DNA from: Clostridia bacterium
GTDB lineage: Bacteria; Bacillota; Clostridia; Oscillospirales; Acutalibacteraceae
Direction: 5' to 3'
DNA length: 33,799 bases
NCBI GenBank assembly: GCA_017461235.1
Contig: JAFTYU010000018.1
Span: forward strand, 1-33,799
The translations under genes and the position numbers were made by a program. Every line of letters starts with the position of its first letter. Position 1 is the stretch's first letter. Shown piece by piece: positions 16,013-24,758 of the stretch. The notes under the pieces are model-generated. The model did not search any database, had not been told where the DNA came from, and saw nothing but the letters and a program-made list of their open reading frames with translations.

Positions 16013-18289
16013 ATGAAAAAAAGTTTATCGTCTTTATTAAGATTATTTGTGCTTTCTGTTTTAGTTGGTATGGCTGTATCTCCTGTTTTTGCAGGAAATT
16101 ACGGACGTACTTCTGTTCCTGAGATAAATGTTGTCAATAACAGCAAGGGTGTAGCAATAAGCTGGGAAAAACAACAGAATATTGATAAATACAGCATTTA
16201 CCGTCGTCAGGGGCTTTCACCTGCGGTGAAAATTGCAGATGTAAGTGCAACAAAAAATGTTTTGTACATTGATAAAAATGCAGTAAGCGGAACAAAGTAT
16301 CAGTATTACGCGGTTGCATATTATAAGGGCAGACGTGGTGCAAAAACACAAACCGAGTCTATACTATACCTGAATGCTCCGAAGCTTCAGCGGGTTGAAA
16401 ATATTTGCGGCGGCATTTCTCTTGAATGGTCTTCTGTAGCAGGAGCAAAGGAATACAGAGTTTATCGTTTTAACGGCACGAAGGTTGCCTGTATTTCAAA
16501 AACAGATGCATCTTCAGAGTGTAAATATACTGATGCCAATGTTAAAAACTACGAAAAGTACACGTATTTTGTTGTAGCCGTCAACGGGAAATTTAAAAGC
16601 GCCTGTAAATACAGTTCTTCAGATAAATATATGACAGCCCCTAAACTGAAAAGTGCGGCTAACGCAAACGGATATATCTCCGTTTCGTGGGAGCCTGTTT
16701 CCGGTGCGGAGAAATATCTTGTTTACAAAAAAACAGAATCAACCAAATGGGCTCTTATGAAAACTGTCGGCAATAACGTTTTTTCCATAAAGGATACGGA
16801 TGTAAAAAACGGCGGACAGTATTCATATACAGTTCAGGCTGTAAAAGGAGACGCTGTCAGCGGTAAGGATGAAAATGGTGTTGTCAAAGAATATGTAAAT
16901 GTTCCCGGAAATATAAAATTGGCAAACTCCAATGATTGCATTACGGTTAAATGGGATTCGGTGAGCGGAGCTTGCGCGTACAGGGTGTACAGAAAAGAAG
17001 GTAATGCTGCAACCTGGGAAAAGATTGCGCAGACAACGAATGCTGAATATAACGATAAAGATATTAATGATGGCATCTCTTACAGATATACCGTAAAGGC
17101 TATCGGTAAAAAGGGTGGTGTCAGCGGACATCTTTCAGGGAAAAAGCTTGTAGCCCTGAAGTCGCTCACTTTGAGAATTTACTCTATGCCTGACAGAGTT
17201 CTTCTTAATTGGTCACCGTCAGCAGGTGCAACCGGATACAGAATATACAGAAAAAATCCTGGAGCAAAAAGTTGGACATTTTTAGGAGCTGTAACCGGCG
17301 GAGCAATGTCTTATTATGAAGACACAGGTGTGAAGGACGGCAAATCATATATTTACACTATCCGACAGGTCAACGGAAGTCAGATGGGCAGTTATAATGC
17401 GACTGGCTTTTCCTTTAAGTTTGCAAAGGCACCTTTGCTTACGGCTGTGCTGTCACCCAAAGGTGTAAGGCTTCAATGGACAAAAGCAAGTCAAGGCACG
17501 GGTTATATTATTGACAGATATATATCGGAAAACAACTCATGGTCCGTTGTTGCCACGATTAATAAAATCACAACGCTTACTTTTGACCACACCGGTGCCG
17601 AATACGGTAAAGATAATTATTACAGAATTCGTGTAAAGGACGCGGATATGCTTACCAATATCGAGACCATTTTTGCGATAGATCCAAGTAAACCTGTGGT
17701 GGCACTCACATATGATGACGGCCCGCATCCTACCGTAACACACGATATTCTTGACGTTCTGGAAAAGTATGATGCGAAAGCAACGTTTTTTGTTGTAGGG
17801 TCAAGAGTTAATGAGTATAAGGATTGTATAATCAGAGAAGCAGAGCTGGGGTGTGAAATAGGTAATCATACCTATAATCACACTATCCTTACATCCGTAG
17901 GCAAAAGCACGATGGTAAATCAGGTAGAAAAAACCAATGATGCCGTTGAAAAGCTTACGGGTATAAGACCGGTTATTGTAAGACCACCGGGTGGTTCTGC
18001 GAACAGCAGTGTAAAATCAGCGGTTGAGTATCCTCTCGTTAACTGGTCCGTAGATACACTGGATTGGAAAAACAGAAATTCAACATCGGTAACTGCTTCC
18101 GTTAAAAGAAATGTACGTGACGGTTCCATAATTCTTATGCATGACCTGTACGGTTCGACTGCTTCTGCCACAAGAGAGATTGTTCCGTATCTTATTGATG
18201 AGGGCTATCAGCTTGTGACAGTAACACAGCTTATGCAACTTAAGGGCATTTATATGGAACCCGGCAAAATATATTATTCGGGATATTAA
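16013..18289 (+). CDS. Secreted protein with six Fn3-like modules and a polysaccharide deacetylase domain
   Basis: This 758-residue exported protein has a signal peptide at residues 1-27 (LFVLSVLVGMAVSPVFA). Six fibronectin type III-like modules follow, at about 33-121, 122-208, 209-298, 299-382, 383-472 and 473-555. Each repeats a W-x(6-9)-Y-x-[IV]-Y-[RK] core, as in SWEPVSGAEKYLVYKK. A NodB/CE4 domain occupies about 562-745. Its catalytic Asp is in LTYDDGPHP (568-569), the metal ligands in GNHTYNHT (His619, His623), then RPPGG (657-661) and LMHD (708-711). Such enzymes remove N-acetyl groups from peptidoglycan, chitin or similar polymers. The multi-Fn3 stalk suggests surface or polymer association, but no anchor is visible. 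ATG follows AAGGTG. It has its own promoter and a shared terminator. Confidence 0.9.
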   Translation: MKKSLSSLLRLFVLSVLVGMAVSPVFAGNYGRTSVPEINVVNNSKGVAISWEKQQNIDKYSIYRRQGLSPAVKIADVSATKNVLYIDKNAVSGTKYQYYAVAYYKGRRGAKTQTESILYLNAPKLQRVENICGGISLEWSSVAGAKEYRVYRFNGTKVACISKTDASSECKYTDANVKNYEKYTYFVVAVNGKFKSACKYSSSDKYMTAPKLKSAANANGYISVSWEPVSGAEKYLVYKKTESTKWALMKTVGNNVFSIKDTDVKNGGQYSYTVQAVKGDAVSGKDENGVVKEYVNVPGNIKLANSNDCITVKWDSVSGACAYRVYRKEGNAATWEKIAQTTNAEYNDKDINDGISYRYTVKAIGKKGGVSGHLSGKKLVALKSLTLRIYSMPDRVLLNWSPSAGATGYRIYRKNPGAKSWTFLGAVTGGAMSYYEDTGVKDGKSYIYTIRQVNGSQMGSYNATGFSFKFAKAPLLTAVLSPKGVRLQWTKASQGTGYIIDRYISENNSWSVVATINKITTLTFDHTGAEYGKDNYYRIRVKDADMLTNIETIFAIDPSKPVVALTYDDGPHPTVTHDILDVLEKYDAKATFFVVGSRVNEYKDCIIREAELGCEIGNHTYNHTILTSVGKSTMVNQVEKTNDAVEKLTGIRPVIVRPPGGSANSSVKSAVEYPLVNWSVDTLDWKNRNSTSVTASVKRNVRDGSIILMHDLYGSTASATREIVPYLIDEGYQLVTVTQLMQLKGIYMEPGKIYYSGY

Positions 18290-18317
18290 TCGAAAACTTA
18301 TTCGTTTGTATTAACTG

Positions 18318-18361
18318 AAAAACTCCTGCGGCTGTTTGCTTTGCTGCCGTAGGAGTTTTTT
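18318..18361. terminator. Bidirectional terminator between convergent genes
   Basis: A ~15-bp stem with one G-T pair (18318-18332 with about 18346-18360), loop of 13 bases, A-rich left and T-rich right flank, between the deacetylase gene and the fucosidase gene. Confidence 0.88.
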
Positions 18362-18366
18362 CTATG

Positions 18367-19380
18367 TTATTTTGTAAGGAGTTCAGCGGATTTTTTTAGT
18401 GCTTCCACAGAGAACGAAGGGATTCTTCCCAATCCGTCGGGACCTATATTGAGCAGATAATTAATACCCATAGAATTCAGTTTTGTTTTGCGTCCGACTA
18501 TTTCTTCGGGTGTTATCCAATTCTGGTCATAGTATTTGTAGCCCCAGGAGCTGTTGAGAGTGCCTGCGGTTTCGTATAATCCGTAAGGGGAGTGCTTGAA
18601 CCCGTCGAGACTGTTAGGGTCATCGTTCTCACTCTTTGTGAATTGGTCAGGATATTCGTTGTCACCTAAGGAAACGTAGTCATAAGCACCGTTGCCGATA
18701 CGTGAATTTATAAGGCAGTCGGGCTGATACTCTTTAACAAGTGCGTTGAGCTCAAGACTTTGTTCAGGGGTTATTGTGTGGGGAACATCAAACCAGATAA
18801 GGCACAAATCACCGTAGTTTGTGAGAATTTCCTTGATCTGAGGCTTGATTTTTTCATTAAAGCAGATTGAAAAATCTTTTTTATCGCGTTGGGGATAATC
18901 CCAGTTGTTATCCCATGAAGTGCCCGAGCAACCTGCAAAATTATCATAGCCGCCGCCGTGCGGATGGTGCCAGTCAAGTTCCTGTGAATAATACAGTCCG
19001 AATTTCAAACCGTGTTTATAGCAGCTTTCTGCAAGCTCGCCCACAACATCGCGACCAAACGGGGTGGCATCGACTATATTGTATTTATCCGCGTAGGATT
19101 TAAACATTGCGAAACCGTCGTGGTGCTTTGATGTGAAAACAAAATATTTCATACCGCAGTCCTTTGCAAGTTTTATCCATTCGTCTGCGTTAAAATAAAT
19201 GGGATTGAAAATCTCTGCCAGCTTTTCGTATTCTGCGTTTGGTATGGGCATATTGCTCTGTATCCATTCTGCATAATCAAGAACGCGCCTTCCTTTATAT
19301 TCACCACCGAGAAGAGAGTAAAGCCCCCAGTGCGCCATCATACCGTACTGTGCTTGTTTAAACCATTGTTTGTTGTCCAT
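18367..19380 (-). CDS. GH29 alpha-L-fucosidase
   Basis: This 337-residue protein matches the catalytic barrel of GH29. MMAHWGLYSLLGGEYKG and SKHHDGFAMF (residues 84-93) are substrate-binding landmarks. The nucleophile is Asp198 in CLIWFDVP. GINYLLNIGPDGLGRIP is the typical end of the barrel. It lacks the C-terminal beta-sandwich of longer members and has no signal peptide, so it should act in the cytoplasm on imported fucosylated glycans. ATG follows GGAGG. It is transcribed divergently from a NanA/DapA-family lyase, with both promoters in one 160-bp intergenic region, suggesting joint use in host-glycan breakdown. The general acid/base residue of GH29 varies and I do not assign it. Confidence 0.92.
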   Translation of the reverse strand: MDNKQWFKQAQYGMMAHWGLYSLLGGEYKGRRVLDYAEWIQSNMPIPNAEYEKLAEIFNPIYFNADEWIKLAKDCGMKYFVFTSKHHDGFAMFKSYADKYNIVDATPFGRDVVGELAESCYKHGLKFGLYYSQELDWHHPHGGGYDNFAGCSGTSWDNNWDYPQRDKKDFSICFNEKIKPQIKEILTNYGDLCLIWFDVPHTITPEQSLELNALVKEYQPDCLINSRIGNGAYDYVSLGDNEYPDQFTKSENDDPNSLDGFKHSPYGLYETAGTLNSSWGYKYYDQNWITPEEIVGRKTKLNSMGINYLLNIGPDGLGRIPSFSVEALKKSAELLTK

Positions 19381-19417
19381 ATCCGAGCCTCCGCATTTTT
19401 AGCGTTTTATAGATTTT

Positions 19418-19445
19418 AGTATAACACAATTGAAAAAAACTTCAA
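19418..19445 (-). promoter_or_regulatory. Promoter of the fucosidase gene
   Basis: Minus strand: TTGAAG (19440-19445), 16-base spacer, TATACT (19418-19423), about 38 bases before the start. Confidence 0.65.
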
Positions 19446-19482
19446 TATTCTTTCTTTTTACGGAGAAATTATCTCTTTTCGA

Positions 19483-19511
19483 TAGACATAAAAGGAAAAA
19501 TGTGTTAGAAT
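19483..19511 (+). promoter_or_regulatory. Promoter of the NanA/DapA-family gene
   Basis: TAGACA (19483-19488), 17-base spacer, TAGAAT (19506-19511). Leader of about 30 bases to the start codon at 19547. Confidence 0.6.
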
Positions 19512-19546
19512 TTCATCGATTAAAAAACACGAAAGGTTATGATAAA

Positions 19547-20461
19547 ATGAGAGACCTTACAAAATATCACGGTATAATACCTGCTTTTTACGCTTGTTAC
19601 GATGACAACGGTAATGTTTCTGCCGAAAGAACAAAGGCTTTCGCAGAGTTCCTTCTTAACAAAGGCGTAAAAGGACTTTATGTCTGCGGTTCATCGGGCG
19701 AGTGTATTTATCAGAGCAAGGAAGAAAGAAAGCTTATTCTTGAATCCGTAATGGAAGTTGCAAAAGGCAAAATGACAATTATTGCCCACGTTGCCTGTAA
19801 CAATACAGCAGATTCAATGGAGCTTGCCGCTCACGCGGAGAGTCTCGGTGTTGATGCGATTGCTTCTATTCCGCCGATATATTTCAGACTTCCCGAAGAC
19901 GCAATTGCACAGTATTGGAACGATATTTCTTCCGCGGCACCAAATACTGATTTTGTTATTTATAACATTCCGCAGCTCGCAGGCGTTGCTCTTACAATGC
20001 CCTTGTTTAAAGAAATGCTTAAAAATCCAAATGTTATAGGTGTTAAAAACTCATCTATGCCTACACAGGATATTCAGATGTTCAAAGCCGAAGGCGGAAG
20101 AGACATAGTAGTCTTTAACGGCCCTGATGAACAATTTGTGGCAGGTCGTGCTATCGGTGCCGAAGGCGGTATCGGCGGTACATACGGTGTTATGCCCGAA
20201 TTGTTCCTTAAATGCGATGAGCTTATTAAAGCAGGCGATCTCGATAAAGCAAGAGAAATTCAGTACGCAATCAACGAGATTATTTATGCTATGTGTGCCT
20301 GCAAGTGCAATATGTACGCAGCCGCAAAAGAGGTGCTTCGTCTTCAGGGAATTGACATCGGTGATGCAAGAAAGCCACTTGCCGGCCTTAAAGATGAGTC
20401 AAAACCTCTTGCCGCAAAGGTAAACGATATGATTACCGAAGCAAAGTCAAAATTCTGCTGA
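19547..20461 (+). CDS. DapA/NanA-family aldolase, probably N-acetylneuraminate lyase-like
   Basis: This 304-residue class I aldolase of the dihydrodipicolinate synthase/N-acetylneuraminate lyase family starts at the ATG at 19547 (GAAAGG 10 bases upstream); the longer upstream frame covers promoter DNA. Key residues are present: GSSGE (about 48-52, the keto-acid carboxylate pocket), Tyr139 in VIYNIP, and the Schiff-base Lys167 in NVIGVKNSS. The family splits pyruvate from substrates such as sialic acid or joins pyruvate to aldehydes. Divergent pairing with a fucosidase favours a catabolic NanA-like role rather than lysine synthesis, but this is inference. A broken copy of the 3' end of a related gene lies at 21208-21261, about 750 bases downstream. 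Confidence 0.85.
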   Translation: MRDLTKYHGIIPAFYACYDDNGNVSAERTKAFAEFLLNKGVKGLYVCGSSGECIYQSKEERKLILESVMEVAKGKMTIIAHVACNNTADSMELAAHAESLGVDAIASIPPIYFRLPEDAIAQYWNDISSAAPNTDFVIYNIPQLAGVALTMPLFKEMLKNPNVIGVKNSSMPTQDIQMFKAEGGRDIVVFNGPDEQFVAGRAIGAEGGIGGTYGVMPELFLKCDELIKAGDLDKAREIQYAINEIIYAMCACKCNMYAAAKEVLRLQGIDIGDARKPLAGLKDESKPLAAKVNDMITEAKSKFC

Positions 20462-20516
20462 AATATTTTATAAAAATACTCTTTTTAAGAGAGAAATAAT
20501 TTAATATCGGTGGTTT

Positions 20517-21110
20517 ATGGTGAAAAAAGAGAAAATCAGAAAAGAACCTTTTATATATCGCTTTTTGTACCCGGGGATAATCAGTTTATTCCGCATAATT
20601 TTCAGACCTGATTTTTACGGTAAAGAAAATATCCCGAAAGATGGTGCTTTCGTTCTTGCGGGTAACCATATAAAGTTCCTTGACTGTTTTATGGTTATTG
20701 CTTCAACCAGGCGTTGCATTCACTTTTTGGCAAAGGCGGAACTTTTCAAATACCCCATTACCAATTGGTTTTTTAATACCGCAGGGATTATACCTGTACA
20801 TAGAGAAAGAAAGGACAAAGCGGCACTTGAGGATGCCATAAAATACCTGAATCATGGCTGTGCCGTAGGTATTTTCCCTGAAGGTAGGGTTAATAAAACT
20901 GAAGAACGTTTGCTTCCTTTAAAATTCGGTGCGGTTAAAATGGCAAGTGAAACCAATACAATTGTGGTGCCATTCAGTATCAACGGTAGCTACAAACCCT
21001 TTAAAAAATCCATTGATATTACATTCCACGAGCCCACATATATTGACCCACGAAACCTTGCGGAAGAAAACGAGCGTCTGTATAAAATAATTTACAGTGG
21101 ATTAAGATAA
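20517..21110 (+). CDS. plsC: 1-acyl-sn-glycerol-3-phosphate acyltransferase (PlsC family)
   Basis: This 197-residue membrane-associated acyltransferase transfers an acyl chain to lysophosphatidate in phospholipid synthesis. The catalytic HX4D motif is in AGNHIKFLD (His51, Asp56). The phosphate-binding block is IFPEGRVNK (about 119-127), and IIPVHRER (about 91-98) is the second conserved block. A hydrophobic stretch near the N-terminus (YPGIISLFRIIF) is the likely membrane contact. ATG follows GGTGG. It lies 55 bases after the lyase stop and may be co-transcribed with it; a terminator follows. The family includes relatives with other acceptors, so the symbol is given on family grounds. Confidence 0.88.
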   Translation: MVKKEKIRKEPFIYRFLYPGIISLFRIIFRPDFYGKENIPKDGAFVLAGNHIKFLDCFMVIASTRRCIHFLAKAELFKYPITNWFFNTAGIIPVHRERKDKAALEDAIKYLNHGCAVGIFPEGRVNKTEERLLPLKFGAVKMASETNTIVVPFSINGSYKPFKKSIDITFHEPTYIDPRNLAEENERLYKIIYSGLR

Positions 21111-21123
21111 TAACCAAAAGTCG

Positions 21124-21167
21124 GTAGCGAGGCTTTCCGGATGGAAGTCTCGCTACATTTGTTTTTT
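21124..21167 (+). terminator. Terminator of the lyase-plsC unit
   Basis: A perfect outer 8-bp stem (21124-21131 with 21149-21156) with partial pairing inside, followed by a T-rich run (21158-21167). Confidence 0.85.
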
Positions 21168-21207
21168 AATGTTAAATTTATACTTTTAAGTAAATGTTTA
21201 ACCCCAC

Positions 21208-21261
21208 CTTGCCGCAAACGTTGAAAAGATGATTGACGAAGCAATCGAAAAATTTTGCTGA
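21208..21261 (+). pseudogene. 3' remnant of a second DapA/NanA-family gene
   Basis: The frame from 21208 reads LAANVEKMIDEAIEKFC followed by TGA. It closely matches the last 17 residues of the intact lyase (LAAKVNDMITEAKSKFC, ending at 20461), and the similarity continues into the bases after the stop. Going upstream in frame, a TAA stop at 21199-21201 comes almost at once, and no other part of the gene is present between plsC and this point. It is therefore the tail of a deleted or decayed paralogue, not a gene. A hairpin followed by a T-run right after it (21271-21297) may be its original terminator. Confidence 0.85.
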
Positions 21262-21270
21262 AATATCAAG

Positions 21271-21297
21271 CGCTACGTTGTAGCGGTTGAATTTTTT
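21271..21297 (+). terminator. Hairpin terminator after the lyase remnant
   Basis: CGCTAC-GTT-GTAGCG (21271-21285) followed shortly by a run of six T. It overlaps the -35 box of the next gene's promoter. Confidence 0.55.
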
Positions 21298-21314
21298 GTA
21301 AAGTGTGATAAAAT
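21287..21314 (+). promoter_or_regulatory. Promoter of the beta-helix protein gene
   Basis: TTGAAT (21287-21292), 16-base spacer, TAAAAT (21309-21314), 28 bases before the start codon; the ribosome binding site AAAGGGG lies between. Confidence 0.65.
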
Positions 21315-21342
21315 GAAAACATAAATTCGAAAGGGGTATATT

Positions 21343-23976
21343 ATGAAAACAGGTTTTAAAAAACTGATATCCGTTATTTTTGTTTTGTGCATTTGCGCGA
21401 ATATATTCGGTATTGCTTGTGTCAACTCTTTCGCAGTTGAAAATAGCGATATAGTTCTTTATGTATCACCCGATGCAACCGAAGACGGTGCCGGTGCACT
21501 CACGTCACCCATAAGTCTGACAGGAGCTAAAGCCTTGCTCAAGACTATGAAAAGTGACAACACATCCGCAACCGTATATCTTCTTGGCGGTACCTACTAT
21601 CTTGATAAAGCCTTGTGCTTTAACGAGAAAGATATGGCAAACGTTACATATAAAGCCTACAATAATCAGGAAGTTGTTTTTTCAGGCGCTTATGATATAA
21701 AAGGTTTTGAGGAAAGCGAAGTCAACGGCGTAAAGGTATTTACAAAGAAGCTTGACACCTCTGTAGATAACTGGTATTTTAAGTCTCTTTTCAGTGATAA
21801 CGGCGAGTTAAGTATAACCCGTTTCCCCGAGGAAGGTTATTTTACGGTTAAAGCTACTGCACCCGAGGATGATCTCTGGACGGAAGATGGTGCAGACAGA
21901 CCTTGGGAATATACTCTGGGTCAACGTTCTTTTTATGCAAATACCGAAGACATACCTTTTGAATTCCATAATTCAGGTGACGTGAATATCCGCATCCTTC
22001 ACTATTGGCACGATGAACTTATGAACATAAAGTCTTTTGATAAAAATACCGGAAAAATCGGATTATCAAGACCTTCATCAATGACTATAAGCGACATTGA
22101 TCGTTATTATTTCGAGAATGTTTTTGAAGCACTCAATGAGCCGGGTGAATGGTACCTTGATAGTGTTTCAGGTATTCTTTATTATGTGCCTAAAGAAGGG
22201 GAGAAGGCGGATGAGCTCACTCTTTACGGTTCAACTGCTGACAAACTTGTTGATATAAATGGTATTGACGGTATATCCTTTGAAGGTGTGCGTTTTACGC
22301 GTACTGACTGGACTATACCCAAGGCAAACGGTTTTTATAAAAACACATGGTGGGAAGAATACGATATGGACTTTCCGCAGGCTGCAATATGCGTGGAAGG
22401 TGTAGTTTCCGTTGAATATGCGAAGGATATTCATTTCAAAAACTGCGAGTTTACCGATCTGGGCGGTACGGCAGTAAAAATGAAATTCGGTGTTAAAAAT
22501 TCATCGGTTGAAAATTGCTATTTTGAAAATATAGCAGCAACAGCCATCTATGTTGGTGGTGAAAATTGTCTTCCCGAACAAGAGAATTATACCGAAAACA
22601 TCACGATTAAAAATAATGAAATCTACAAATACGGACGAAAATTCTTCTGTGCTATAGGCATACATATAACTTTTTGCGATACTGCGGAAGTGGTTAATAA
22701 CGAAATCCACGACGGCTACTATACAGGTATCTCCTGCGGTTGGATATGGGGTTACGCTTACCACGCAACAAAGAATATTAAAATCAGCCGTAACCTTATT
22801 TACAATATAGGTCAGGGTTGGCTTTCGGATATGGGCGGTATCTATATGCTCGGTAAACAACCGGGCACGGTGCTCAGCGAAAACGTTATCCACAACGTTG
22901 CTGCCGACCCGGGTGAAGGCGGTTACGGCGGATGGGGTATTTACCTTGACGAAGGTTCATCCTTTATGAGTGTTGAGAAAAATCTTGTGTATTCATGCGG
23001 TAGTCAGGGGCTGAACATTCACTATGGTGAAGGTAATGTGATACGCAACAATATTTCTGCTCTCAGTGCCGAAGGTCAGGTGAATCCCGGTCCGGATAGG
23101 GGTGAAACCCACGCTGTAGCCACATATTACAACAATATTTTCCTTACGTCTGACAAAGTGCCGGTTTACGTTAATATGCTTAATCCGTCGCACTTCTATG
23201 ATAACGGCAATGTTATGTGGAGCATAACCGAAGGTGACGAATTGTACTTTGTTAATGATGAAAATTCGTACACCTTGAAAACGGCTCAGGATAATGAATT
23301 TATACATAATCCCGTTGCGGTTGACCCTTGCTTTAAAGATGCTCTTAATTTCGATTTTACTTTAGCAGAAGACAGCCCTGCTTTTGCAACGAATTTTGAA
23401 GCATGGGATTATTCTGTAGCCGGTACTGTTAAAGATAGTGTTATCGGTCTTAACAGGGTAGGCGGACAGACCGCATATAACGATGAAGCACATCCACAAC
23501 CCATGGATGAATTCAATCATAGTATTGCGATAATAAACTGGCTTCATCTTATTTTAGCCGTTTGCGCAGTTTTCGCTGTTTTATGGTTGATAATCGGTGT
23601 TGTAAAGGGCAAAAAGACTCTGATGCTGCCTGTGGCTGCGGCTGTTCTTTGCGTGCCTTGCTTTGTGGCAGTTTACTTTATGTATCTTGAATGGATAGAG
23701 ATTTTATATTTCCTTTCCGTATTCCTTCTGGCGGCGTTGGCGGCGGTTCTTCCCACTTGCGTTGCGGTTGAAAAGGGCAAGGCGAAAAAAAGCATTATAT
23801 TGGCTTTCGTTATAAACTTTATTCTCTCGGCAGGCATTTTCTTAGGTCTTGCGGGTATAATGAATATGCTGCTGTCATCGGGTAGCCCCGAGGTAATCTC
23901 AATCGCTTGCGGCGCAATGATTGTTTATATGATAGTGAACACAATAAGGCTTCTGAAGGTTTACAAAAAGAAGTGA
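21343..23976 (+). CDS. Exported parallel beta-helix protein with C-terminal membrane domain (GH141-like)
   Basis: This 877-residue protein has a signal peptide (about 1-31, ending near CVNSFA). It then has the N-terminal pattern LYVSPDATEDG...SPISLTGAKALLK and VYLLGGTYYLDKAL, typical of right-handed beta-helix glycan-active enzymes of the GH141/GH120 type. Helix repeats of the form ENCYFENIAATAIYVGG and NEIHDGYYTGISCGW run from about 330 to 610, with GGWGIYLDEGSS near the likely active face. The last ~150 residues form about five membrane segments (first near NWLHLILAVCAVFAVLWLII), so the helix domain would be held on the outer surface. Family-level activity, such as fucosidase, xylanase or lyase, cannot be fixed from sequence. 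A membrane domain this large on a beta-helix enzyme is unusual. The gene is monocistronic. Confidence 0.8.
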   Translation: MKTGFKKLISVIFVLCICANIFGIACVNSFAVENSDIVLYVSPDATEDGAGALTSPISLTGAKALLKTMKSDNTSATVYLLGGTYYLDKALCFNEKDMANVTYKAYNNQEVVFSGAYDIKGFEESEVNGVKVFTKKLDTSVDNWYFKSLFSDNGELSITRFPEEGYFTVKATAPEDDLWTEDGADRPWEYTLGQRSFYANTEDIPFEFHNSGDVNIRILHYWHDELMNIKSFDKNTGKIGLSRPSSMTISDIDRYYFENVFEALNEPGEWYLDSVSGILYYVPKEGEKADELTLYGSTADKLVDINGIDGISFEGVRFTRTDWTIPKANGFYKNTWWEEYDMDFPQAAICVEGVVSVEYAKDIHFKNCEFTDLGGTAVKMKFGVKNSSVENCYFENIAATAIYVGGENCLPEQENYTENITIKNNEIYKYGRKFFCAIGIHITFCDTAEVVNNEIHDGYYTGISCGWIWGYAYHATKNIKISRNLIYNIGQGWLSDMGGIYMLGKQPGTVLSENVIHNVAADPGEGGYGGWGIYLDEGSSFMSVEKNLVYSCGSQGLNIHYGEGNVIRNNISALSAEGQVNPGPDRGETHAVATYYNNIFLTSDKVPVYVNMLNPSHFYDNGNVMWSITEGDELYFVNDENSYTLKTAQDNEFIHNPVAVDPCFKDALNFDFTLAEDSPAFATNFEAWDYSVAGTVKDSVIGLNRVGGQTAYNDEAHPQPMDEFNHSIAIINWLHLILAVCAVFAVLWLIIGVVKGKKTLMLPVAAAVLCVPCFVAVYFMYLEWIEILYFLSVFLLAALAAVLPTCVAVEKGKAKKSIILAFVINFILSAGIFLGLAGIMNMLLSSGSPEVISIACGAMIVYMIVNTIRLLKVYKKK

Positions 23977-23983
23977 TAAATTA

Positions 23984-24026
23984 AACAACACCACTTGTTC
24001 AACGTCTGTGAACAAGTGGTGTTGTT
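23984..24026. terminator. Bidirectional terminator
   Basis: A perfect 18-bp stem (23984-24001 with 24009-24026) with a 7-base loop, between the convergent beta-helix and tag genes. The flanking T-runs are short, but the stem is very stable. Confidence 0.85.
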
Positions 24027-24031
24027 ACTAT

Positions 24032-24589
24032 TCAGGCTTTATATAAATAACAGTCTTTATCGTGTGAGTAAATAACGCCGATAGCCTGAAGGTAAGAGTA
24101 AATTATAACCGAGCCGACAAACTTCATTCCTCTTTTCTGCAAATCATTTGAAATGGCATCGGACAGTTCGTTGGTGACATTATCCGTTTCATAAATGATG
24201 GTGTCATTTGTGAACGTTTTTAAAAATTCATAAAAAGAGCCGTATTCGTCAACTATTTCTTTGAAAATTTTACTGTTAGTTATACTTGCTTTTATTTTAA
24301 GCCTGTTTCTGATAATATCTTTGTTATTCAGCAATTCATTTATTTTATCATCGTTATAAGATATTACCTTATTTATGTCAAAACTATCGTATGCCTTTCT
24401 GAAGCTTTCTCTTTTATTTAAAACACATTCCCACGACAGGCCTGCCTGAAAGGATTCCAGAATCAGCATTTCGTATAAATATGCGTCATGGAAGTTCGGT
24501 TTGCACCATTCATTGTCGTGATATTCTACGTATAGCGGGTTTTTTGAATTACACCATTTACATCTTTTTTGATTATCTTTTTCTGCCAT
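24032..24589 (-). CDS. tag: DNA-3-methyladenine glycosylase I
   Basis: This 185-residue base-excision repair enzyme removes 3-methyladenine from alkylated DNA. It has the family start RCKWCNSKNPLYVEYHDNEW, with zinc ligands Cys10 and His24 and the second pair in SHDKDCY near the C-terminus. ESFQAGLSWECVLNKRESFR contains the conserved Glu (about 46) of the adenine pocket. The spacing between Cys10 and His24 is one residue longer than in E. coli Tag. The -10/-35 at 24627-24655 drives it, divergently from a UDG-like gene. Lower GC and more A-rich codons than the genes to the left begin here. Confidence 0.92.
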   Translation of the reverse strand: MAEKDNQKRCKWCNSKNPLYVEYHDNEWCKPNFHDAYLYEMLILESFQAGLSWECVLNKRESFRKAYDSFDINKVISYNDDKINELLNNKDIIRNRLKIKASITNSKIFKEIVDEYGSFYEFLKTFTNDTIIYETDNVTNELSDAISNDLQKRGMKFVGSVIIYSYLQAIGVIYSHDKDCYLYKA

Positions 24590-24626
24590 TTTCTCACCAT
24601 ATTTTTATAAATAAATTTCTGCGATA

Positions 24627-24655
24627 ATTATATCACATATTGTAGGATATTTCTA
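24627..24655 (-). promoter_or_regulatory. Promoter of tag
   Basis: Minus strand: TAGAAA (24650-24655), 17-base spacer, TATAAT (24627-24632). Confidence 0.65.
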
Positions 24656-24699
24656 CCGGGCCATTGTCAGATAACGGTATATTGCACAGGTTAATTGAT

Positions 24700-24728
24700 T
24701 TGACATCATTTATGTAACCATATATAAT
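24700..24728 (+). promoter_or_regulatory. Consensus promoter of the UDG-like gene
   Basis: A perfect TTGACA (24700-24705), 17-base spacer and perfect TATAAT (24723-24728), the best SigA-type promoter in the window. Confidence 0.88.
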
Positions 24729-24758
24729 CGAGAACAGAAAGACGTGGAGGCTATTGCT

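Noticed and set aside
16130-17680. DNA-level tandem repeats within the Fn3 modules
   Set aside because: The modules repeat at protein level only; their nucleotide sequences have diverged, so this is domain duplication and not a recent DNA repeat.
19430-19546. N-terminal extension of the NanA/DapA-family protein by 39 residues
   Set aside because: The extension covers promoter boxes and has no ribosome binding site; the ATG at 19547 has one and gives the normal family N-terminus.
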